A DNA stretch of 64,000 bases from Hetaerina americana (taxonomy: Eukaryota > Arthropoda > Insecta > Odonata > Calopterygidae), in contig JAKTNV010000023.1 in the NCBI GenBank assembly GCA_022747635.1, positions 8,165,630 through 8,229,629 on the forward strand, given 5' to 3'. A program made the position numbers and the translations under genes. This document shows positions 26,401-38,907 of this stretch, one piece after another (within the stretch, counting starts at the first letter, position 1; each line of letters starts with the position of its first letter). Below the pieces are notes generated by a model. That model ran no database searches. It had not been told where the DNA came from and saw only the letters and a program-made list of their open reading frames with translations.

Positions 26401-29400
26401 CCTTCATCCCCTCCCCCCTTTCCTGATCTCACAACCCATCCCGTCCGTAGATGGCACACACATCCTGGCCCTTGAAGTCCTTCCCTTCATTCCCTCCCCC
26501 CATTTCCTGATCTAACAACCCTTCCCGTCCGTAGATGGCACACACATCCTGGCCCCGGAGTTCCTTCCCTTCATCCCCTGCCCCCCTTTCCTGATCTCAC
26601 AATACATTCCGTCCGTAGAAGGCACAAACATCCTGGCCCTGGAGTTCCTTCCCTTCATCACCTTCCCCCCCTTTGCTGATCTCACAACCCATCCCGTCCG
26701 TAGATGGCACACACATCTAGGCCCCGGAGTTCCTTCCCTTCATCCCCTCCCCCCCTTTCCTGATCTCACAACCCACCCCGTCCGTAGATGGCACACACAT
26801 CCTGGCCCCGGAGTTCCTTCCCTTCATCCCCTGCCCCCCTTTTCTGATCTCACAATACATTCCGTCCGTAGATGGCACAAACATCCTGGCCCCGGAGTTC
26901 CTTCCCTTCATCACCTTCCCCCCCTTTTCCTTATCTCAACACCCATCCCGTCCGTAGATGGCACACACATCCTGGCCCCGGAGTTCCTTCCCTTCATCCC
27001 TTCCCCCCCTTTCCTGATCTCACAACCCATCCCGTCCGTAGATGGCACACACATCCAGGCCCTGGAATTCCTTCCCTTCATTCCCTCCCCCCCTTTCCTG
27101 ATCTAACAACCCTTCCCGTCCGTAGATGGCACACACATCCTGGCCCCGGAGTTTCTTCCCTTCATATTCATCCCCCTTTCCTGATCTCACAAGCCATCCC
27201 GTCCGTAGATGGCACACACATCCTGGGCCCGGAGTTCCTTCCCTTCATCCCCTCCCCCCTTTCCTGATCTCACAACCCATCCCGTCCGTCGATGGCACAC
27301 ACATCCTGGCCCCGGAGTTCCTTTCCTTTATCCGCTCCCCCCTTTCCTGATCTCACAACCCATCCCGTCCGTAGATGGCACACACATCCTGGCTCCGGAG
27401 TTCCTTCCCTTCATCCCCTCCCCCCCTTTCCAAATCTCACAACCCATCCCGTCTGTTGATGACCCACACATCCTGGCCCCGGAGTTCCTTCCCTTCATCC
27501 CCTCCCCCCTTTCCTGATCTCACAACCCATCCCGTCCGTAGATGGCACACACATCCTGGCCCTGGAATTCCTTCCCTTCATTCCCTCCCCCCATTTCCTG
27601 ATCTAACAACCCTTCCCGTCCGTAGATGGCACACACATCCTGGCCCCGGAGTTCCTTCCCTTCATCCCCTGCCCCCCTTTCCTGATCTCACAATACATTC
27701 CGTCCGTAGAAGGCACAAACATCCTGGCCCTGGAGTTCCTTCCCTTCATCACCTTCCCCCCCTTTGCTGATCTCACAACCCATCCCGTCCGTAGATGGCA
27801 CACACATATTGGCCCCGGAGTTCCTTCCCTTCATCCCCTCCCCCCCTTTCCTGATCTCACAAACCACCCCGTCCGTAGATGGCACTCACATCCTGGCCCC
27901 GGAGTTCCTTCCCTTCATCCCCTGCCCCCCTTTCCTGATCTCACAACCCATCCCGTCCGTAGAACTCCCACATATTCAAGCCCCGGAGTCACTTCCCTTC
28001 ATCCCCTTCCTCCTTTCCTTATCTCACATCCCATCCCGTCCGTAGATGTCACATACATCCTGGCCCCGGAGTTCCTTCCCTTCATCCCCTCCCCCCCCTT
28101 TCCTGATCTGACAACCCATCCCCTCCGTAGATGGCAACCACTTCCTGGCCCCGGAGTTCCTTCCCTTCAACCCTTCCCCCCCCTTTCCTGATCTCACAAC
28201 CCATCCCGTCCGTAGATGGCATACACATCCTGGCCCCGGAGTTTCTTCCCTTCATCCCCTCCCCCCTTTCCTGATCTCACAAGCCATCCCGTCCGTAGAT
28301 GGCACACACATCCATGCCCCGGAGTTCCTTCCCTTTATCCGCTCCCCCCTTTCCTTATCTCACAACCCATCCCGTCCGTAGATGGCACACACATCCTGGC
28401 CCCGGAGTTCCTTCCCTTCATCCCCTCCCCCCTTTCCTGATCTCACAACCCATCCCGTCTCTAGATGGCACACAGAACCTGGCCCCGGAGTTCCTTCCCT
28501 TCATCCCCTCCCCCCTCTCCTGATCTCACAACCCATCCGGTCCGTCGATGGCACCCACATCCTGGCCCCGGAGTTCCTTCCCTTCATCCCCTCCCCCCTA
28601 TCATGATCTCAACACCCATCCCGTCCGTAGAATACCCACATATTCAAGCCCCGGAGTTCCTTCCCTTCACCCCCTTTCCTCCTTTTCAGATCTCACAACC
28701 CATCCCGTCCGTAGATGGCACACACATCAAGGCCCTGGAGTTCCTTCCCTTCATACCCTGCCCCCCTTTCCTGATCTCACAATACATTCCGTCCGTAGAT
28801 GGCACAAACATCCTGGCCCCGGAGTTCCTTCCCTTCATCACCTTCCCCCCCTTTCCTGATCTCACAACCCATCCCGTCCGTAGATGGCACACACATCCTG
28901 GCCCTGGAATTCCTTCCCTTCATTCCCTCACGACATTTCCTGATCTAACAACCCTTCCCGTCCGTAGATGGCACACACATCCTTGCCCCGGAGTTCCTTC
29001 CCTTCATCCCCTGCCCCCCTTTCCTGATCTCATAATACATTCCGTCCGTAGATGGCACAAACATCCTGGCCACGGAGTTCCTTCCCTTCATCACCTTCCC
29101 CCCCCTTTCCTGATCCCTAAACCCATCCCGTCTGTAGATGGCACACACATCCTGGCCCCGGAGTTCCTTCCCTTCATCCCCTTCCCCCCCTTTCCTGATC
29201 ACACAACCCATCCCGTCCGTAGATGGCACACACATCCTGGCCCCGGAGTTCCTTCCCTTCATCCCCTGCCCCCCTTTCCTGATCTCACAATACATTCCGT
29301 CCGTAGATGGCACAAACATTCTGGCCCCGGAGTTCCTTCCCTTCATCACCTTCCCCCCCCTTTCCTGATCTCACAACCCATCCCGTCCGTAGATGGCACA

Positions 29401-32400
29401 CACATCCTGGCCCTGGAATTCCTTCCCTTCATCCCCTCCCCCCCTTTCCTGATCTCACCACCCATCCCTTCCGTAGATGGCACACACATCCTAGCCCCGG
29501 ATTTCCTTCCCTTCATCCCCTCCCCCCCTTTCCTGATCTCACAACCCATCCCGTCCGTAGATGGCACACACATCCTGGCCCCGGAGTTCCTTTCCTTTAT
29601 CCGCTCCCCCCTTTCCTGATCTCACAACCCATCCCGTCCGTAGATGGCACACACATCCTGGCTCCGGAGTTCCTTCCCTTCATCCCCTCCCCCCCTTTCC
29701 TAATCTCAACACCCATCCCGTCTGTTGATGACACACACATCCTGGCCCCGGAGTTCCTTCCCTTCATCCCCTCCCCCCTATCATGATCTCAACACCCATC
29801 CCGTCCGTAGAATACCCACATATTCAAGCCCCGGAGTTCCTTCCCTTCACCCCCTTTCCTCCTTTTCAGATCTCACAACCCATCCCGTCCGTAGATGGCA
29901 CACACATCAAGGCCCTGGAGTTCCTTCCCTTCATCCCCTGCCCCCCTTTCCTGATCTCACAATACATTCCGTCCGTAGATGGCACAAACATCCTGGCCCC
30001 GGAGTTCCTTCCCTTCATCACCTTCCTCCCCTTTCCTGATCTAACAACCCTTCCCGTCCGTTGATAGCACACACATCCTGGCCCCGGAGTTCCTTCCCTT
30101 CATCCCCTCCCCCCCTTTCCTGATCTCACAACCCATCCCGTCCGTAGATGGCACACACATCCTGGCCCCGGAGTTCCTTCCCTTCATCCCCTCCCCCCTT
30201 TCCTGTTCTCACAACCCATCCCGTCCGTAGATGGCACACACATCCTGGCCCCGGAGTTCCCTCCCTTCATCCCCCCCCCTTTCCTGATCTCACAACCCAT
30301 CCCGTCCGTAGATGGCACACATATCCTGGCCCCGGAGTTTCTTCCCTTCATATTCATCCCCCTTTCCTGATCTCACAAGCCATCCCGTCCGTAGATGGCA
30401 CACACATTCTGGCCCCGGAGTTCCTTCCCTTCATCCCCTCCCCCCTTTCCTGATCTCACAACCCATCCCGTCCGTCGATGGCACACACATCCTGGCCCCG
30501 GAGTTCCTTCCCTTTATCCCCTTCCCCCATTTCCTGATCTCACAACACATCCCGTCCGTAGATGACACACACATCCTGGCCCCGGAGTTCCTTCCCTTCA
30601 TCCCCTCCCCCCCTTTCCTGATCTCACCACCCATCCCGTCCGTAGATGGCACACACATCCTGGCCCCGGAGTTCCTTCCCTTCATCCCCTGCCCCCCTTT
30701 CCTGATCTCACAATACATTCCGTCCGTAGATGGCACAAACATCCTGGCCCCGGAGTTCCTTCCTTTCATCACCTTCCCCCCCTTTCCTGATCTCAACACC
30801 CATCCCGTCCGTAGATGGCACACACATCCTGGCCCCGGAGTTCCTTCCCTTCATCCCTTCCCCCCCCTTTCCTGATCTCACAACCCATCCCGTCCGTAGA
30901 TGGCACACACATCCAGGCCCTGGAATTCCTTCCCTTCATTGCCTCCCCCCCTTTCCTGATCTAACAACCCTTCCCGTCCGTAGATGGCACACACATCCTG
31001 GCCCCGGAGTTCCTTCCCTTCATCCCCTCCCCCCTTTTATGATCTCACAACCCATCCCGTCCGTAGATGGGACACACATCCTGGCCCCGGAGTTCCTTCT
31101 CTTCATCCCCTCCCCCCCTTTCCTGATCTCACAACCCATCCCGTCCGTAGAACTCCCACATATTCAAGCCCCGGAGTTACTTCCCTTCATCCCCTTCCTC
31201 CTTTCCTTATCTCACATCCCATCCCGTCCGTAGATGTCACACACATCCTGGCCCCGGGGTTCCTTCCCTTCATCCCCTCCCGCCTTTTCTGATGTGACAA
31301 CCCATCCCGTCCGTAGATGGCACACACATCCCGGCCCCGGAGTTCCTTCCCTTCATCCCTTCCCCCCCCTTTCCTGATCTCACAACCCTTCCCGTCCGTT
31401 GATAGCACACACATCCTGGCCCCGGAGTTCCTTCCCTTCATCCCCTCCCCCCCTTTCCTGATCTCACAACCCATCCCGTCCGTAGATGGCACACACATCC
31501 TGGCCCCGGAGTTCCTTCCCTTCATCCCCTCCCCTCTTTCCTGTTTTCACAACCCATCCCGTCCGTAGATGGCACACACATCCTGGCCCCGGAGTTCCCT
31601 CCCTTCATCCCCCCCCCCTTTTCTGATCTCACAACCCATCCCGTCCGTAGATGGCACACATATCCTGGCCCCGGAGTTTCTTCCCTTCATATTCATCCCC
31701 CTTTCCTGATCTCACAAGCCATCCCGTCCGTAGATGGCACACACATCCTGGGCCCGGAGTTCCTTCCCTTCATCCCCTCCCCCCTTTCCTGATCTCACAA
31801 CCCATCCCGTCCGTCGATGGCACACACATCCTGGCCCCGGAGTTCCTTTCCTTTATCCGCTCCCCCCTTTCCTGATCTCACAACCCATCCCGTCCGTAGA
31901 TGGCACACACATCCTGGCTCCGGAGTTCCTTCCCTTCATCCCCTCCCCCCCTTTCCTAATCTCACAACCCATCCCGTCTGTTGATGACCCACACATCCTG
32001 GCCCCGGAGTTCCTTCCCTTCATCCCCTCCCCCCTTTCCTGATCTCACAACCCATCCCGTCCGTAGATGGCACACACATCCTGGCCCTGGAATTCCTTCC
32101 CTTCATTCCCTCCCCCCATTTCCTGATCTAACAACCCTTCCCGTCCGTAGATGGCACACACATCCTGGCCCCGGAGTTCCTTCCCTTCATCCCCTGCCCC
32201 CCTTTCCTGATCTCACAATACATTCCGTCCGTAGATGACACACACATCCTGGCCCCGGAGTTCCTTCCCTTCATCCCCTCCCCCCCTTTCCTGATCTCAC
32301 CACCCATCCCGTCCGTAGATGGCACACACATATTGGCCCCGGAGTTCCTTCCCTTCATCCCCTCCCCCCCTTTCCTGATCTCACAAACCACCCCGTCCGT

Positions 32401-32994
32401 AGATGGCACTCACATCCTGGCCCCGGAGTTCCTTCCCTTCATCCCCTTCCCCCCCTTTCCTGATCTCACAACCCATCCCGTCCGTAGAACTCCCATTTAT
32501 TCAAGCCCCGGAGTCACTTCCCTTCATCCCCTTCCTCCTTTCCTTATCTCACATCCCATCCCGTCCGTAGATGTCACATACATCCTGGCACCGGAGTTCC
32601 TTCCCTTCATCCCCTCCCCCCCCTTTCCTGATCTGACAACCCATCCCCTCCGTAGATGGCAACCACTTCCTGGCCCCGGAGTTCCTTCCCTTCAACCCTT
32701 CCCCCCCCTTTCCAGATCTCACAACCCATCCCGTCCGTAGATGGCATACACATCCTGGCCCCGGAGTTTCTTCCCTTCATCCCCTCCCCCCTTTCCTGAT
32801 CTCACAAGCCATCCCGTCCGTAGATGGCACACACATCCTGGCCCCGGAGTTCCTTTCCTTTATCCGCTCCCCCCTTTCCTGATCTCACAACCCATCCCGT
32901 CCGTAGATGGCACACACATCCTGGCTCCGGAGTTCCTTCCCTTCATCCCCTCCCCCCCTTTCCTAATCTCAACACCCATCCCGTCTGTTGATGA
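20481..32994 (+). repeat. A-type mosaic with overlapping block duplications
   Basis: A-type monomers throughout. About 21,927-23,140 recurs at 27,952-29,335 (offset about 6,024, rising by about two monomers near 28,760), with shared AACTCCCACATATTC, GATGGCAACCACTT, GTCTCTAGATGGC and CCGGTCCGTCGATGG heads. Segments at 25,368-25,850 recur at about 31,651 (offset 6,283) with partial loss. A new variant, CATATTCATCCCCCTTTCC, first appears at 23,231 and is reused through this region. No unique sequence is present. Confidence 0.75.
24292..25158 (+). repeat. Segment shared with 35,258-36,125 (10,967-bp offset)
   Basis: The ordered series TTTATGATCTC tail, GATGGGACAC head, AACTCCCACATATTC head, CATCCCATCC tail with GTAGATGTCACAC, CCGGGGTTCC with TTTTCTGATGTGACAACC, CATCCCGGCC, and TTGATAGC is repeated with almost no change 10.97 kb downstream. 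A shortened version lies at about 30,800-31,440, lacking at least two monomers. Three copies of one ordered series mark it as a true higher-order segment rather than chance similarity of monomers. Confidence 0.75.
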
Positions 32995-34106
32995 CACACA
33001 CATCCTGGCCCCGGAGTTCCTTCCCTTCATCCCCTCCCCCCTATCATGATCTCAACACCCATCCCGTCCGTAGAATACCCACATATTCAAGCCCCGGAGT
33101 TCCTTCCCTTCACCCCCTTTCCTCCTTTTCAGATCTCACAACCCATCCCGTCCGTAGATGGCACACACATCAAGGCCCTGGAGTTCCTTCCCTTCATCCC
33201 CTGCCCCCCTTTCCTGATCTCACAATACATTCCGTCCGTAGATGGCACAAACATCCTGGCCCCGGAGTTCCTTCCCTTCATCACCTTCCCCCCCTTTCCT
33301 GATCTAACAACCCTTCCCGTCCGTTGATAGCACACACATCCTGGCCCCGGAGTTCCTTCCCTTCATCCCCTCCCCCCCTTTCCTGATCTCACAACCCATC
33401 CCATCCGTAGATGGCACACACATCCTGGCCCCGGAGTTCCTTCCCTTCATCCCCTCCCCCCTTTCCTGTTCTCACAACCCATCCCGTCCGTAGATGGCAC
33501 ACACATCCTGGCCCCGGAGTTCCCTCCCTTCATCCCCCCCCCTTTCCTGATCTCACAACCCATCCCGTCCGTAGATGGCACACATATCCTGGCCCCGGAG
33601 TTTCTTCCCTTCATATTCATCCCCCTTTCCTGATCTCACAAGCCATCCCGTCCGTAGATGGCACACACATCCTGGCCCCGGAGTTCCTTCCCTTCATCCC
33701 CTCCCCCCTTTCCTGATCTCACAACCCATCCCGTCCGTCGATGGCACACACATCCTGGCCCCGGAGTTCCTTCCCTTTATCCCCTCCCCCCTTTTCCTGA
33801 TCTCACAACACATCCCGTCCGTAGATGACACACACATCCTGGCCCCGGAGTTCCTTCCCTTCATCCCCTCCCCCCCTTTCCTGATCTCACCACCCATCCC
33901 GTTCGTAGATGGCACACACATCCTAGCCCCAGATTTCCTTCCCTTCATCCCCTCCCCCCCTTTCCTGATCTCACAACCCACCCCGTCCGTAGATGGCACA
34001 CACATCCTGGCCCCGGAGTTCCTTCCCTTCATCCCCTGCCCCCCTTTCCTGATCTCACAATACATTCCGTCCGTAGATGGCACAAACATCCTGGCCCCGG
34101 AGTTCC
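32995..34106 (+). repeat. 1,169-bp tandem unit, copy 1 (14 monomers)
   Basis: Matches 34,164-35,275 at a constant 1,169-bp offset. Shared rare states include CATCCCATCCGTAG (33,390 and 34,560), CATATTCATCC (33,612 and 34,781), and GTTCGTAGATGG followed by CCTAGCCCCAGATTTCC (33,901 and 35,070). I saw no substitutions in the parts compared. The first 0.7 kb also matches 29,7xx-30,4xx at an offset of 3,263 bp. Confidence 0.82.
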
Positions 34107-34163
34107 TTCCCTTCATCCCCTCCCCCCTTTTATGATCTCACAACCCATCCCGTCCGTAGATGG

Positions 34164-35275
34164 GACACACATCCTGGCCCCGGAGTTCCTTCCCTTCATC
34201 CCCTCCCCCCTATCATGATCTCAACACCCATCCCGTCCGTAGAATACCCACATATTCAAGCCCCGGAGTTCCTTCCCTTCACCCCCTTTCCTCCTTTTCA
34301 GATCTCACAACCCATCCCGTCCGTAGATGGCACACACATCAAGGCCCTGGAGTTCCTTCCCTTCATCCCCTGCCCCCCTTTCCTGATCTCACAATACATT
34401 CCGTCCGTAGATGGCACAAACATCCTGGCCCCGGAGTTCCTTCCCTTCATCACCTTCCCCCCCTTTCCTGATCTAACAACCCTTCCCGTCCGTTGATAGC
34501 ACACACATCCTGGCCCCGGAGTTCCTTCCCTTCATCCCCTCCCCCCCTTTCCTGATCTCACAACCCATCCCATCCGTAGATGGCACACACATCCTGGCCC
34601 CGGAGTTCCTTCCCTTCATCCCCTCCCCCCTTTCCTGTTCTCACAACCCATCCCGTCCGTAGATGGCACACACATCCTGGCCCCGGAGTTCCCTCCCTTC
34701 ATCCCCCCCCCTTTCCTGATCTCACAACCCATCCCGTCCGTAGATGGCACACATATCCTGGCCCCGGAGTTTCTTCCCTTCATATTCATCCCCCTTTCCT
34801 GATCTCACAAGCCATCCCGTCCGTAGATGGCACACACATCCTGGCCCCGGAGTTCCTTCCCTTCATCCCCTCCCCCCTTTCCTGATCTCACAACCCATCC
34901 CGTCCGTCGATGGCACACACATCCTGGCCCCGGAGTTCCTTCCCTTTATCCCCTCCCCCCTTTTCCTGATCTCACAACACATCCCGTCCGTAGATGACAC
35001 ACACATCCTGGCCCCGGAGTTCCTTCCCTTCATCCCCTCCCCCCCTTTCCTGATCTCACCACCCATCCCGTTCGTAGATGGCACACACATCCTAGCCCCA
35101 GATTTCCTTCCCTTCATCCCCTCCCCCCCTTTCCTGATCTCACAACCCACCCCGTCCGTAGATGGCACACACATCCTGGCCCCGGAGTTCCTTCCCTTCA
35201 TCCCCTGCCCCCCTTTCCTGATCTCACAATACATTCCGTCCGTAGATGGCACAAACATCCTGGCCCCGGAGTTCC
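34164..35275 (+). repeat. 1,169-bp tandem unit, copy 2
   Basis: Near-identical repeat of 32,995-34,106. The 57 bp between the copies is a monomer piece with a TTTATGATCTC tail and a GATGGGACAC head, a combination found next to other subtypes elsewhere, for example at 31,035-31,075. This suggests an exchange breakpoint there. Confidence 0.8.
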
Positions 35276-36125
35276 TTCCCTTCATCACCTTCCCCCCCTT
35301 TCCTGATCTCAACACCCATCCCGTCCGTAGATGGCACACACATCCTGGCCCCGGAGTTCCTTCCCTTCATCCCTTCCCCCCCCTTTCCTGATCTCACAAC
35401 CCATCCCGTCCGTAGATGGCACACACATCCAGGCCCTGGAATTCCTTCCCTTCATTCCCTCCCCCCCTTTCCTGATCTAACAACCCTTCCCGACCGTAGA
35501 TGGCACACACATCCTGGCCCCGGAGTTCCTTCCCTTCATCCCCTCCCCCCTTTTATGATCTCACAACCCATCCCGTCCGTAGATGGCACACACATCCTGG
35601 CCCCGGAGTTCCTTCCCTTCATCCCCTCCCCCCCTTTCCTGATCTAACAACCCTTCCCGTCCGTAGATGGGACACTCATCCTGGCCCCGGAGTTCCTTCT
35701 CTTCATCCCCTCCCCCCCTTTCCTGATCTCACAACCCATCCCGTCCGTAGAACTCCCACATATTCAAGCCCCGGAGTTACTTCCCTTCATCCCCTTCCTC
35801 CTTTCCTTATCTCACATCCCATCCCGTCCGTAGATGTCACACACATCCTGGCCCCGGGGTTCCTTCCCTTCATCCCCTCCCGCCTTTTCTGATGTGACAA
35901 CCCATCCCGTCCGTAGATGGCACACACATCCCGGCCCCGGAGTTCCTTCCCTTCATCCCTTCCCCCCCCTTTCCTGATCTCACAACCCATCCTGTCCGTA
36001 GATGGCACACACATCCTGGCCCTGGAATTCCTTCCCTTCACTCCCTCCCCCCCTTTCCTGATCTAACAACCCTTCCCGTCCGTTGATAGCACACACATCC
36101 TGGCCCCGGAGTTCCTTCCCTTCAT
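35258..36125 (+). repeat. Second copy of the 24,292-25,158 segment
   Basis: Same ordered variant series as 24,292-25,158 at +10,967 bp. It adjoins the 1,169-bp unit, whose last monomers also resemble 24.2-24.4 kb. The match breaks at about 36,125, in an 11-C run (36,126-36,136). Confidence 0.72.
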
Positions 36126-36254
36126 CCCCCCCCCCCTTTCTGGATCTCACAACCCATCCTGTCCGTAGATGGCACACACATCCTGGCCCCGGAGTTCCTT
36201 CCCTTCATCCCCTCCCCCCTTTCCAGTTCTCACAACCCGTCCCGTCCGTAGATG

Positions 36255-38907
36255 GCACAAACATCCTGGCCCTGGAGTTCCTTCCCTTCATCCCCTCCCC
36301 CCTTTCCTGATCTCACAACCCATCCCGTCCGTAGATGGCACACACATCCTGGCCCTGGAATTCCTTCCCTTCATTCCCTCCCTCCATTTCCTGATCTAAC
36401 AACCCTTCCCGTCCGTAGATGGCACACACATCCTGGCCCCGGAGTTCCTTCCCTTCATCCCCTGCCCCCCTTTCCTGATCTCACAATACATTCCGTCCGT
36501 AGAAGGCACAAACATGCTGGCCCTGGAGTTCCTTCCCTTCATCACCTTCCCCCCCTTTGCTGATCTCACAACCCATCCCGTCCGTAGAGGGCACACACAT
36601 ATTGGCCCCGGAGTTCCTTCCCTTCATCCCCTCCCCCCCTTTCCTGATCTCACAACCCACCCCGTCCGTAGATGGCACACACATCCTGGCCCCGGAGTTC
36701 CTTCCCTTCATCCCCTGCCCCCCTTTCCTGATCTCACAATACATTCCGTCCGTAGATGGCACAAACATCCTGGCCCCGGAGTTCCTTCCCTTCATCACCT
36801 TCCCCCCCTTTCCTGATCTCAACACCCATCCCGTCCGTAGATGGGACACACATCCTGGCCCCGGAGTTCCTTCCCTTCATCCCCTACCTCCCTTTCCCGA
36901 TCTCACAACCCATCCCGTCCGTAGATGGCACACACATCCTGGCCCCGGAGTTCCTTCCCTTCATCCCCCCCCCCTTTCCTGATCTCACAAACCATCCCGT
37001 CCGTAGATGGCACACACATCCTGGCCCCGGAGTTCCTTCTCTTCATCCCCTCCCCCACTTTCCTGATCTCACAACCCATCCCGTCCGTAGAACTCCCACA
37101 TATTCAAGCCCCGGAGTTACTTCCCTTCATCCCCTTCCTCCTTTCCTTATCTCACATCCCATCCCGTCCGTAGATGTCACACACATCCTGGCCCCGGAGT
37201 TCCTTCCCTTCAACCACTCCCTCCCTTTCCTGATCTCACAACCCATCCCGTCCGTAGATGGCACACATCCTGGCCCCGGAGTTCCTTCCCTTCATCCCCT
37301 CCCCCCCTTTCCTGATCTCACAACCGATCCCGTCCGTAGATGACACACACATCCTGGCCCCGGAGTTCCTTCCCTTCATCCCCTCCCCCCCTTTCCTGAT
37401 CTCAACCCCCATCCCGTCCGTAGATGGCACACACATCCTGGCCCCGGAGTTCCTTCCCTTCATCCCCTCCCTCCTTTCCTGATGTCACAACCCATCCCGT
37501 CCGTAGATGGCACACACATCCTTGCCCCAGAGTTCCTTCCATTCATCCCCTCCCCCCCCTTTCCTGATCTCACAACCCATCCCGTCCGTAGATGGCACAC
37601 ACATCCTGGCCCCGGAGTTCCTTCCCTTCATCCCCTGCCCCCCTTTCCTGATCTCACAATACATTCCGTCCGTAGATGGCACAAACATCCTGGCCCCGGA
37701 GTTACTTCCCTTCATCACCTTCCCCCCTTTCCTGATCTCAACACCCATTTCGTCCGTAGATGGCACACACATCCTGGCCCCGGAGTTCCTTCCCTTCATC
37801 TCCTCCCCCCTTTCCTGATCTCACAACCCATCCCGTCCGTAGATGGCACCCACATCCTGGCCCTGGAATTCCTTCCCTTCATTCCCTCCCCCCCTTTCCT
37901 GATCTAACAACCCTTCCCGTCCGTAGATGGCACACACATCCTGGCCCCGGAGTTCCTTCCCTTCATCCCCTCCCTCCTTTTATGATCTCACAACCCATCC
38001 CGTCCGTAGATGGCACACACATCCTTGCCCCGGAGTTCCTTCTCTTCATCCCCTCCCCCCCTTTCCTGATCTTACAACCCTTCCCGTCCGTAGATGGCAC
38101 ACACATCCTGGCCCCGGAGTTCCTTCCCTTCATCCCCTACCCCCCTTTCCCGATCTAACAACCCATCCCGTCCGTAGATGGCACACACATCCTGGCCCCG
38201 GAGTTCCTTCCCTTCAATTCTCCCCCCCTTCCTGATCTCACAACCCATCCCGTCCGTATATGGCACACACATCCTGGCCCCGGAGTTCCTTCCCTTCATC
38301 CCCCCCCTTTCCTGATCTCACAACCCATCCCGTCCGTAGATGGCACACACATCCTGGCCCCGGAGTTCCTTCCCTTCATCCCCCCACTTTCCTGATCTCA
38401 CAACCCATCCCGTCCGTAGAACTCCCACATATTAAAGCCCCGGAGTCACTTCCCTTCATCCCTTTCCTCCTTTCCTTATCTCACATCCCATCCCGTCCGT
38501 AGATGTCACATACATCCTGGCCCCGGAGTTCCTTCCCTTCATCCCCTCCCCACCCCTTTCCTGATCTGACAACCCATCCCCTCCGTAGATGGCAACCACT
38601 TCCTGGCCCCGGAGTTCCTTCCCTTCATCCCTTCCCCCCCCTTTCCTGATCTCACAACCTATCCCGTCCGTAGATGGCATACACATCCTGGCCCCGGAGT
38701 TTCTTCCCTTCATCCCCTCCCCCCTTTCCTGATCTCACAAGCCATCCCGTCCGTCGATGGCACACACATCCTGGCCCCGGAGTTCCTTCCCTTCATCCCC
38801 TCCCCCCTTTCCTGATCTCACAACCCATCCCGTCCGTCGATGGCACACACATCCTGGCCCCGGAGTTCCTTCCCTTTATCCCCTCCCCCCTTTTCCTGAT
38901 CTCACAA
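36255..38907 (+). repeat. Founder-like segment of the 36-48 kb amplification
   Basis: About 36,255-37,036 matches 39,593-40,374 (offset 3,338). About 37,185-38,907 matches 40,775-42,497 (offset 3,590). The 252-bp change in offset equals three monomers. Shared rare variants include the GTAGAGGGCAC head with CACATATTGGCC, AAACCATCCCG, CAACCGATCCCG with GATGACACAC, CATTTCGTCCG, CCCCCACTTTCC and CACATATTAAAGCCCC. The next, 5.1-kb unit reuses most of this segment. Confidence 0.75.

Larger units (their letters stand above)
6521..34301 (+). repeat. 91-bp signature cassette, ten dispersed copies
   Basis: A distinctive monomer-spanning cassette runs from TATCATGATCTCAACACC through TAGAATACCCACATATTCAAG to CACCCCCTTTCC...TTTTCAG. 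It starts at 6,521; 11,286; 14,205; 15,801; 18,637; 22,575; 28,599; 29,779; 33,042 and 34,211, and each copy is about 91 bp to the CAG. The copies look nearly identical to each other while differing at many sites from ordinary A monomers, so they descend from one founder. They are useful landmarks for the larger duplications. The coordinates given span first to last copy; the cassette itself occupies only the listed positions. Confidence 0.85.

Noticed and set aside
28465..29619. Longest open frame seen (384 codons, + strand), a proline/histidine-rich 28-residue repeat
   Set aside because: It is a chance run of 84-bp monomers that keeps frame. The repeating peptide is the satellite read in its successive phases, and the same residues appear in all frames elsewhere. 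No promoter context, codon bias or non-repeat domain is visible.
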